Assembly (NCBI GenBank): GCA_000830255.1
Contig: JQIT01000002.1
Location: 62,001 to 126,000 of the forward strand
DNA length: 64,000 nt
Direction of reading: 5' to 3'
DNA from: Sulfuricurvum sp. PC08-66
GTDB lineage: Bacteria; Campylobacterota; Campylobacteria; Campylobacterales; Sulfurimonadaceae
A model generated the notes under the pieces. The model saw only the letters and a program-made list of their open reading frames with translations. It made no database searches and was not told the origin of the DNA. The position numbers and the translations under genes were made by a program. Positions 35,081 through 42,076 of this stretch are shown here, in pieces (position 1 is the stretch's first letter; every line of letters begins with the position of its first letter).

Positions 35081-36063
35081 TGTATCTGTTCCAATATCTC
35101 TTGAAAACGATGCAAATATCCGTGAGAAGCTACGGATTTGACATGTCCAGCATTTTTGATAGACTCTCTCTCTTCATCATTGTCGAGATAGTAGCGAATG
35201 AGTAGCTCTGCCTCATCTATATCCTTGTAGCAGACAATCTCTTTGCCGATGTCAAAATAGTTTTCAATAGTTGGTGCATAATCACTCAATTGAAATCCTC
35301 CAAAATAGGGAATTTCAAAATTTCTTGCTTTGATTTGACTCGCATTTTTTGCACTTCTAAACAGTAGCGGTATCGCTTTCCAATAGCTCAATAGATATCT
35401 CGCATCAAAACTATTGCTATTTCCGATATTTAAATTGATTTTTGAAGTTGCAAAGAGCTCATTCATCTGCTCTGTGCTCAATGGACCATTCTCCCAACCA
35501 TTGCCAAACGCCTCGATACGAATACCTCTTTTTTTGAGCCTATCGACAAACCATTTGCGATAGGGATGAAACCCACCCACAAATGTCACATCATATTTGT
35601 ACCCATCGAAATCGGGAATTTTGTGTGTATTGATAGCCGCCCATTGGCTATAGAGTACATTGTTCTGACCGATTTTTTTGTATTTGGGGATTGCATATTT
35701 ATCGGTTGTGATGCAATAGGTGAAATGGTTGGCATATATGTAGGTGAAATTGTCAAACCTCCACTGGTCATCACCAAACCAATTGATAGTGGTGTACTTC
35801 GATTTGAGATACTCCAACGTAGCAATTTCAAACTGATGGGTATAGAGTGAAAACAAAATCAACTCTGGAGATGAGGCATCTGCGAAGGCTATCAAGTCGC
35901 TCTGAAGCTTATCAGTGTTCTGCAAATAGTCATCATAATAAAAGGGCACCACTTCATGACCCAATAGCTCCAAAGAGCGCTTGAAGCCATCTTGACCGAT
36001 GCTATTTGGACCACGCGCTTGTATGCCGTAGTCATATTGCATATCCACGTAGAGTATTTTCAT
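35077..36063 (-). CDS. CgeB-like glycosyltransferase (module B)
   Basis: A 328-residue paralogue of 29318–30352. Shared blocks in order: NWFGDDQWRF near residue 94, VTFVGGFHPYRKW, AFGNGWENGPLS, INLNIGNSNSFDARYLL, and IKARNFEIPYFGGFQLSDYAP. Predicted GT-B transferase of unknown sugar specificity on the cytoplasmic side. ATG overlaps the rfbH stop (ATGA) and its stop overlaps the GT10 start, so it is in the same transcript as the dideoxysugar genes. Confidence 0.77.
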   Translation of the reverse strand: MKILYVDMQYDYGIQARGPNSIGQDGFKRSLELLGHEVVPFYYDDYLQNTDKLQSDLIAFADASSPELILFSLYTHQFEIATLEYLKSKYTTINWFGDDQWRFDNFTYIYANHFTYCITTDKYAIPKYKKIGQNNVLYSQWAAINTHKIPDFDGYKYDVTFVGGFHPYRKWFVDRLKKRGIRIEAFGNGWENGPLSTEQMNELFATSKINLNIGNSNSFDARYLLSYWKAIPLLFRSAKNASQIKARNFEIPYFGGFQLSDYAPTIENYFDIGKEIVCYKDIDEAELLIRYYLDNDEERESIKNAGHVKSVASHGYLHRFQEILEQIQ

Positions 36064-37388
36064 CGTGCTACATATGCCCTGATGGTTTCCACCATATACG
36101 CTATGGCTTCATCGCTCATACCAGGGTAGAGACCAATCCAAAATGCGTCGTTCATAATTTTGTCAGTCTTAGGCAGTGCACCTACAACACGGTAATCAAC
36201 ATTTTTTTGGAGATGGTCAAACATAGGATGGCGAAGCATATTACCCGCGAAAAGGTTACGTGTCTGGATATTGTTATGCTCTAGGTGCTCCACAAGCTCA
36301 TTTCGTGTGAATTTGACCCCATCACGCAAGGTAATCATGAAGCCAAACCAGCTTGGGTCACTTTTGGGCGTAGCGCTGTTGAGGATAAGGGCATCGATAT
36401 TTCTGAGTCCCTCATAAAGCTTGGCGAAATTTTCTTTGCGTTTTTGGACAAAAGAGGGGAATTTTTCGAGTTGTGCTACGCCCACGGCCGCTTGCATATC
36501 GGAGACTTTGAGATTGAATCCGAAGTGACTATAGACATACTTGTGGTCGTATCCTTTGGGGAGTGTGCCAAAGCTTTGGCTAAAGCGTGCGCCACAAGTA
36601 TTATCGACACCGCTCTCACACCAGCAGTCGCGCCCCCAATCACGCATACTAAGCATGATTTTTTTCAAGGTTGGATTGTCGGTATAGGTAGCCCCACCCT
36701 CTCCCATAGTCATATGGTGTGGTGGATAGAAGCTACTCGTACCGATGTCACCCCATGTACCTGTAGGCTTACCATCATAGAGTGAGCCTAGGGCATCACA
36801 ATTGTCCTCGATGAGCCAAAGCTTGTGTTTGTCACAAAAGGCTTTTACGGCTCCTAGATCAAAAGGATTACCCAAGGTGTGTGCAATCATGACTGCTTTG
36901 GTTTTGGGGCTCAATGCTGCTTCGAGTTGTGTCACATCGATATTGAAGTGTGTCAGTTCCATATCGACGAAGACGGGAACCGCACCATACTGCACGATAG
37001 GTGCCACTGTTGTAGGAAAACCTGCGGCTACGGTGATGACTTCGTCACCACGTTTGACTTGGCGCTCTTTGAGTAGCGGTGATGTCAATGCATAAAAAGC
37101 CAATAGATTTGCGGAGCTTCCACTATTGACCAAAAAAGCCCATCGAACACCCAAAAACTCTGCTAATTTCTTTTCAAACTTCTTGGAATACTCTCCATAG
37201 GTGAGCCAAAAATCGAGTGAACTGTCCACCAAGTATTGCATCTCAGTTTCATCAAAAACCCTGCCTGCATAATTGACGCGACTCTTGCCCGATACGAAGG
37301 GTTTGGTTTGGATAGGCTTGTGCACCAATTCGTAATACTCTTTTGTTTTTTGGAGTATCTCTTGTTTGAGTTGTTGTTCTTTTGTCAT
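36060..37388 (-). CDS. rfbH: RfbH, CDP-6-deoxy-L-threo-D-glycero-4-hexulose-3-dehydrase (E1)
   Basis: A PLP- and [2Fe-2S]-dependent enzyme that starts C3 deoxygenation of CDP-4-keto-6-deoxyglucose. In the 442 residues the usual PLP lysine is replaced by histidine (SFYPPHHMTMGEGG, His224). The Cys pattern Cys197–x57–Cys255–x–Cys257–x7–Cys265 equals that described for E1. So it is a dehydrase, not an aminotransferase. ATG at 37388 with GGAAGGA upstream is preferred over GTG at 37403. The reductase partner E3 (RfbI/AscD type) is not in the window. Works with rfbF and rfbG at 43.9–45.8 kb. Confidence 0.92.
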   Translation of the reverse strand: MTKEQQLKQEILQKTKEYYELVHKPIQTKPFVSGKSRVNYAGRVFDETEMQYLVDSSLDFWLTYGEYSKKFEKKLAEFLGVRWAFLVNSGSSANLLAFYALTSPLLKERQVKRGDEVITVAAGFPTTVAPIVQYGAVPVFVDMELTHFNIDVTQLEAALSPKTKAVMIAHTLGNPFDLGAVKAFCDKHKLWLIEDNCDALGSLYDGKPTGTWGDIGTSSFYPPHHMTMGEGGATYTDNPTLKKIMLSMRDWGRDCWCESGVDNTCGARFSQSFGTLPKGYDHKYVYSHFGFNLKVSDMQAAVGVAQLEKFPSFVQKRKENFAKLYEGLRNIDALILNSATPKSDPSWFGFMITLRDGVKFTRNELVEHLEHNNIQTRNLFAGNMLRHPMFDHLQKNVDYRVVGALPKTDKIMNDAFWIGLYPGMSDEAIAYMVETIRAYVAR

Positions 37389-38308
37389 TTTTTTTCCTTC
37401 CACATAGTGTCAATGATTTTTAGATAGGGGTCTTCTCTGATAGTCTGCGTATCCAAGAGCGCGAAATTTTGCTCAAAATAGCTACGCATTTTTGCGATGG
37501 CTTGACCATGGGAAGTAAAAGTAAACCCACCCATAGCTTCCAAAACTCGCTTATTGCTTGAAGTATACTCATTATTGAGCCCTTCATTGAGTGTAATAAT
37601 CTCTGATTGAAAATCACTCTGTTGGTTCACCAATTTTGCCAATGTAATCAAATCAATTTTTTCACCTCTGCTTACGTTGTAGATTTTCTCTTTTGCTTCA
37701 TGATGAATAAACCAATCAATCATGCGAATCAAATCATCGATATAAATATAATCAAAAAAGACATTTTTGTTGATAGTGATGGGCAAGTGTAGCAAATTTT
37801 TCACTACCGCATTAGAGATAAATTTGAACCGATAGTTTTCATGCTCTCCATAGGCTCCAAAAATACGTAACTGCACGATGTTGTCACATTTTTCGATGTA
37901 GTGCGACGTGATGGATTTATAAAATCCATACTCATCCAAAGGATAGGATGCTAAATACTCCTCCTCTTTCGCATCGATGACAGGCTTATGTTTGCCATAC
38001 TCTGCGCCGCTGCCAAAAGAGATAATTTTTTGGACATTTTTCTCATGCTTGGCAATATTGAAAAAAATACGCAAGTTGTACTCTGTGACGCTTTTCATCT
38101 CTGCTGTATCGCGTCCACCCCCTCGATTGGCGAGATGGAGTATGATATCGATTTTGTTGGAGAGAATATACGCATCCACTTTTGCCTCGTCCGCCAAATC
38201 TAGCTCACTACTCGTAGGAGTGAAGAGTGTATAGCTGTATTTATTCGACAAAAACGCTTTGAGGTGTGAACCCACAAATCCAGAAGCCCCTGTAATAAAA
38301 ATATTCAT
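37385..38308 (-). CDS. NAD(P)-dependent sugar epimerase/dehydratase-type SDR
   Basis: A 307-residue extended SDR. Visible: the Rossmann loop TGASGFVGSHL (residues 7–17), an acidic DLAD segment, SFGSGAEYG, and the catalytic Y-x3-K (YGFYK, near residue 154). The RIFGAYG and DYIYIDDL segments are typical of nucleotide-sugar reductases and epimerases. Lying directly before rfbH, it is a candidate reductase for the CDP-dideoxysugar or its branch ketone, comparable with RfbJ/abequose-synthase-type enzymes; the substrate is inference. It overlaps hepT by ATGA and rfbH by 4 bases. Confidence 0.78.
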   Translation of the reverse strand: MNIFITGASGFVGSHLKAFLSNKYSYTLFTPTSSELDLADEAKVDAYILSNKIDIILHLANRGGGRDTAEMKSVTEYNLRIFFNIAKHEKNVQKIISFGSGAEYGKHKPVIDAKEEEYLASYPLDEYGFYKSITSHYIEKCDNIVQLRIFGAYGEHENYRFKFISNAVVKNLLHLPITINKNVFFDYIYIDDLIRMIDWFIHHEAKEKIYNVSRGEKIDLITLAKLVNQQSDFQSEIITLNEGLNNEYTSSNKRVLEAMGGFTFTSHGQAIAKMRSYFEQNFALLDTQTIREDPYLKIIDTMWKEKK

Positions 38309-38727
38309 TTTAAATTCTCCAGCTCAATTTTTATAAAATGAAGATAGTTATTTTCTTCTAGAAAATCCTCAATAAGTTCCAACTTGAGATTGTTTTCTAT
38401 ACATCGTATTTTTGAAATTATTGTTTGTTTTAACGCTTGAAGTTTGTATTTGCCTATTTCATAAACCTCATCTTCATCTATCCCAAAATACTCATGAACA
38501 AGAACGTTTCTAAAGTTGACGATTTCACGTTTGTCTTTTTCTAAAATATCTGCATCCAGTAGGTGCTTTGCGGCTTCTCCGATTATTTCAAATTCCCTTA
38601 TCACACTATCCCACGCTAAATAGTTATGTTTTAGATCGTTCGAGTTATCAAAATCTGAGATAGTTTTTTCTATTTTGCAAATAGCAACCAAAACATCAAA
38701 CAAAAATAATTCAATCACCCTAGACAT
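38305..38727 (-). CDS. hepT: HepT-like (DUF86) toxin, probable RNase
   Basis: A 140-residue HEPN-domain protein. The RNase motif R-x4-H is seen in FRNVLVHEYFG (near residues 74–84), and DNSNDLKHNYLAWDSVIREFEIIGEAAKHL is the usual DUF86 first half. HEPN toxins cleave RNA and are silenced by their MNT partner, in known HepT/MntA pairs by AMP attachment near the RNase site. Its start overlaps mntA by 8 bases. The stop overlaps the SDR start by ATGA, so the toxin is translationally linked to a glycan gene. Confidence 0.85.
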   Translation of the reverse strand: MSRVIELFLFDVLVAICKIEKTISDFDNSNDLKHNYLAWDSVIREFEIIGEAAKHLLDADILEKDKREIVNFRNVLVHEYFGIDEDEVYEIGKYKLQALKQTIISKIRCIENNLKLELIEDFLEENNYLHFIKIELENLK

Positions 38728-39016
38728 ATATCATCTCTTTTTCGATTCTCTTTCTTAAAAATGACCTCATACTGCTGAGATAACCGATGTCAACCTTTTT
38801 TTGCATCTGCTCTTCTATAAAATATTTCGCATGTAGCCTATTAAAAAAATCTTTTTTATCTATTTCTATAATTGCCAAATCTATGTCACTATTTTCTCTT
38901 GCTTCGTTTCTAGCGTACGATCCAAATAAAGCCATCTTTTTGATACCAAACTTCTCTTTTAATTCTGGTGCTAATTGTCTAATATTTTCTAATACTATGT
39001 TGCTCATATTATTCAC
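38720..39016 (-). CDS. mntA: MntA-like minimal nucleotidyltransferase antitoxin
   Basis: A 98-residue MNT-domain protein with the motif GSYARNEARENSDID (G-S-x10-D-x-D, about residues 31–45). Such proteins are antitoxins that adenylylate HepT. GTG at 39016 is preferred because AAGGAGG lies about 10 bases upstream; an in-frame ATG at 39007 would be too far from it. A 168-base gap with an inverted repeat precedes it, so it likely has its own promoter. With hepT it forms an intact type VII toxin–antitoxin pair inside the glycan operon. Confidence 0.85.
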   Translation of the reverse strand: MNNMSNIVLENIRQLAPELKEKFGIKKMALFGSYARNEARENSDIDLAIIEIDKKDFFNRLHAKYFIEEQMQKKVDIGYLSSMRSFLRKRIEKEMIYV

Positions 39017-39075
39017 AGCTCAATACCCTCCTTGATAGAATGTCTATAAAAACTGCTGTTTAATGGCACGAATTT

Positions 39076-39097
39076 TTCATACATTTTTTTGTATGAA
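39076..39097. repeat. Inverted repeat upstream of mntA–hepT
   Basis: A perfect 8-base inverted repeat (TTCATACA / TGTATGAA) with a 6-T spacer, 60–80 bases upstream of mntA in the only sizeable gap of this part. It could be an operator for the toxin–antitoxin pair or a weak hairpin after the SDR gene. No T-run follows on the minus strand. Confidence 0.45.
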
Positions 39098-39184
39098 CAA
39101 TCAAATCAATCGAAACTTTTTTTAGACACCAAAAAGGCTCTAAATTGTGACGTATTGAAGCAAAAAATATTGACAAAGAAAATT

Positions 39185-40192
39185 TCATTTATTCACAAAC
39201 CAATTAATAGTATTTTTCAAAGCAGTGTCAAAGTCAACTTTTATAGTTAAATTGAATTCTTTATTTACTTTACTTATGTCTGGAACAAAAGTAAAATTAC
39301 TTTCATTCATATTTAAAACCTCGATATCGATTTTTTCTCCCAAAATGTTTTTTATTTTTTTCGCCAAATCAAAAAGCGACACGCCTTCATTGCTTCCAAG
39401 ATTATACGCCTGTCCTGTCTTTCCATATATTAACATCACCAAAATCCAATAGACCATATCTGCTGGATACATATAGCTTCGTATAGGACTACCGTTGCCA
39501 ACAATTTTGATTTTAGAAAACTTTATTGCATCTCGAACAAAATTATTAATTGCCCATGGCATATTCAAATCCATCAAAGGTCCAACAAATGCAAAAGGAC
39601 GTACTTGTACAATTGGCAATTTGTGTATTGTACGATAGGCCAAAGATAGTGTTTCAGAATATCGTTTTGCCTCAGAATATATTGAACCAATATTACCAAC
39701 GTTTAAAGATCCAAAATCATCTTCAGTTATATGATCACTATTGACTGCACCATAGATTTGTCCAGAAGATAAGTTCAAAATGTTTTTCAAGCCATCAAGT
39801 TCCAAACTTGCTTCAAATAGTTGTTTTGTTCCGCTGGTAATAATATCTATTGAATCAATCGGATTTGACATATACAATCTATTATCTGGAGACGAAGCGG
39901 CATGAATAATATAGTTTATGTGTGCTGGCAGATTTTTTATTTGCCTAATATCAGAGCGAATAAAACTAACAAACGATTGAAGGTTTATTTCGATATTAAA
40001 TGGCCCATCAATACCTCGTGCGACCAATATCAATTTAATGTCTAATTCATATTGATTATTCAGATGCTTAACAAAATAATAAATCCATTTTCCAACATAC
40101 CCAGTACCACCTGTAACTAAAATAGTTTGTCCACGCAACGGATTAAGTCTTTCAATTTCATGTCGAGAAAGTTTAAGTAATTCAAAATTCAC
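39185..40192 (-). CDS. NAD(P)-dependent sugar epimerase/reductase-type SDR
   Basis: A 335-residue extended SDR with a leader of about 20 residues before the Rossmann loop ILVTGGTGYVGKW. The catalytic serine segment NLSSGQIYGAV is followed by Y-x3-K (YSEAK, near residue 173), then RPFAFVGP and SYMYPADMVYW. It resembles UDP-glucuronate decarboxylase-like and CDP-sugar SDRs. GTG at 40192 overlaps the aldolase stop (GTGA), with AAGGGC upstream. Being coupled to the aldolase, aldehyde dehydrogenase and ThDP genes, it is a candidate ketoreductase for the new branch; inference only. Confidence 0.78.
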   Translation of the reverse strand: MNFELLKLSRHEIERLNPLRGQTILVTGGTGYVGKWIYYFVKHLNNQYELDIKLILVARGIDGPFNIEINLQSFVSFIRSDIRQIKNLPAHINYIIHAASSPDNRLYMSNPIDSIDIITSGTKQLFEASLELDGLKNILNLSSGQIYGAVNSDHITEDDFGSLNVGNIGSIYSEAKRYSETLSLAYRTIHKLPIVQVRPFAFVGPLMDLNMPWAINNFVRDAIKFSKIKIVGNGSPIRSYMYPADMVYWILVMLIYGKTGQAYNLGSNEGVSLFDLAKKIKNILGEKIDIEVLNMNESNFTFVPDISKVNKEFNLTIKVDFDTALKNTINWFVNK

Positions 40193-41196
40193 TTTTTGCC
40201 CTTGAGAGAAAGTGCGACTTCCATTATTACATCTTCTTGTCCTGCAACAACCTTACGATTTCCGAGCTCTACAAAAATATCCCTCGCATCCACACCTATC
40301 TCATTAGCAATTCTTTTTACATGCTTGGAAAACCCGGAAAATACTCCCGATAAACCACTGATAATGCTTAACGAGCTGATTTCAATCGGGTCAATTATTA
40401 AGTTTGACTCCACAAACTCTGATAAATCCAATACCCCGTACAAATTAGTTTCAATCTGAAAATCCACTCTTTGGGACAAAGCAACCAGAACTTCTAATTG
40501 AGCATTGCCAGAGCCAGCACCAAAACCTTTAATAGCTCCATCAAGAATATGAGCTCCCGCCTCAAGTGCAACCAAAGAGTTTGCTATGGCCAGTCCTAAA
40601 TTATTGTGCGCATGAAAACCTACTGGTACATTTAGATTACTAGAAAGTAATGAAATTCTTTTTCGTACATCGGCAGGTAAATAATAACCTGCGGAATCCA
40701 AGATTACAATTGCTTCTGCTCCATACGTTTGCATCTTAACTGCTTCTTCAAGCAATACTTCTGGCTCAACCATATGACTCATCATCAATAATCCGTAAGC
40801 CTCTTTCCCATGTTCTCTTGCATAGCCAATATGCCTCTCTGTTATATCCGCTTCAGTACAATGGCTCGCTACTCGTACAATATCTACTCCCCACTCGATA
40901 GCATTTTTTAAATCTTTGTTGATAGTAGCAAAGCCAGGAATAACATGAATCCCAAGTTTGGTTCGTTCTAGCATTGACTTAGCTGTTTTCAACATCGTTT
41001 CATCGCTTATTACACTTTGTCCCACCAAAATTGAAGACGCACCGAGTCCATTACCGTGTCCAACCTCTATAGCGTAAACTTTCGCACGTTCTGCTAATCT
41101 CGCATACTCTTCAACCTGTTTTAGTTGTAATTTATGCTGTATAGCATGAGATCCATCACGTAGTGTCACATCATACAAAATAACTTTATTTTTCAT
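40189..41196 (-). CDS. 4-Hydroxy-2-oxovalerate aldolase-like enzyme (MhpE/DmpG family)
   Basis: A 335-residue DRE-TIM metallolyase: YDVTLRDGSHAIQH near the N-terminus (Arg13, Asp14, His17), the metal-binding GFHAHNNLG, and GAGSGNAQLE. A C-terminal domain is present, which in DmpG contacts the aldehyde dehydrogenase and supports channelling. The known reaction is reversible: 4-hydroxy-2-oxovalerate to pyruvate and acetaldehyde. In this glycan cluster the condensing direction is more sensible. ATG at 41196 overlaps the dehydrogenase gene by 11 bases; longer starts to 41244 are rejected as they lie deep in that gene. Confidence 0.88.
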   Translation of the reverse strand: MKNKVILYDVTLRDGSHAIQHKLQLKQVEEYARLAERAKVYAIEVGHGNGLGASSILVGQSVISDETMLKTAKSMLERTKLGIHVIPGFATINKDLKNAIEWGVDIVRVASHCTEADITERHIGYAREHGKEAYGLLMMSHMVEPEVLLEEAVKMQTYGAEAIVILDSAGYYLPADVRKRISLLSSNLNVPVGFHAHNNLGLAIANSLVALEAGAHILDGAIKGFGAGSGNAQLEVLVALSQRVDFQIETNLYGVLDLSEFVESNLIIDPIEISSLSIISGLSGVFSGFSKHVKRIANEIGVDARDIFVELGNRKVVAGQEDVIMEVALSLKGKK

Positions 41197-42073
41197 TATG
41201 AAATCCATTGTGAATATTTTTTGAAAACTCTTCAGCAACAGCAATTGCAGCTGAATTTATAATATCGAGATTTCCAGCATACTTTGGCAAATAATCCCCT
41301 AGCCCTTGAACGCGAATTGTTAATATTAAAATTCCGTTATTATAGATTGGACCCATGGCTAAATTATATCCAGGTACATATGTTTTAATTTTTTCAACCA
41401 TTTCCAACACGGCTTTTTCAATATTCATCATATTATCAAATTGCGTTTTAATGTAGATTGTCGTATTCATATCAATTGGTGGATTCGCAGGATTCATATT
41501 CAATATAACTTTAACATTTTCACATCCTGAAAAATGTCTCAGTGCTTTTTCTGTAGTTTCAATATACTCATCAATATTTGCACGTGTTCCAGGCCCTGCG
41601 CTCTTTGATGCTATAGTAGACACCAATTCAATATATTCAATATTGGGCTGGATTTGACCAATCGCGTATGCAATAGGAATTGTCGCTTGACCACCGCAAG
41701 TAATCATATTTAGATTGTCGTTTATCAGCGCCTCTTGCAAATTAACGGCTGGAATGGTCAGTAACCCAATTTTCGCTGGTGTCAAATCAATCACAATTTT
41801 TCCTAAACTTTTCAGTATTGGAGCATGTATAAAATGGCTGCTAGCAGAAGTTGCATCGAAAACAAGATCGCAACAATTTGGCTGATTGATAATAGCATCA
41901 ATCCCTTTATCACTGACGGGCACACCCATAGAGATTGCCTTTTGCATTCCCTTTGAGCTTAAGTTTCGGCCTGAAAATAGAGTACATTCAAGATATTGCG
42001 ATCTACCAATTTTTATCATTAAATCAGCACCAATATTACCAGTCCCAATAATCCCAACTTTGAGTTTATTCAC
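41186..42073 (-). CDS. Acylating acetaldehyde dehydrogenase-like enzyme (MhpF/DmpF family)
   Basis: A 295-residue CoA-acylating aldehyde dehydrogenase: Rossmann loop GIIGTGNIGADL, the thiol site MITCGGQATIPI (Cys near residue 127), and KSAGPGTRANIDEY, all family hallmarks. It interconverts acetaldehyde + CoA + NAD and acetyl-CoA, normally in a tight complex with the aldolase. The start is GTG (42073), 3 bases after the ThDP gene. No catechol meta-cleavage genes (dioxygenase, hydrolase, hydratase) are present, so a catabolic role is unlikely. Confidence 0.9.
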   Translation of the reverse strand: MNKLKVGIIGTGNIGADLMIKIGRSQYLECTLFSGRNLSSKGMQKAISMGVPVSDKGIDAIINQPNCCDLVFDATSASSHFIHAPILKSLGKIVIDLTPAKIGLLTIPAVNLQEALINDNLNMITCGGQATIPIAYAIGQIQPNIEYIELVSTIASKSAGPGTRANIDEYIETTEKALRHFSGCENVKVILNMNPANPPIDMNTTIYIKTQFDNMMNIEKAVLEMVEKIKTYVPGYNLAMGPIYNNGILILTIRVQGLGDYLPKYAGNLDIINSAAIAVAEEFSKNIHNGFHNEK

Positions 42074-42076
42074 TGT

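Noticed and set aside
36060-37388. Reading this gene as an ordinary DegT/StrS aminotransferase
   Set aside because: The PLP lysine is His224 and the complete Cys x57/x1/x7 cluster pattern is present, as in E1 dehydrases.
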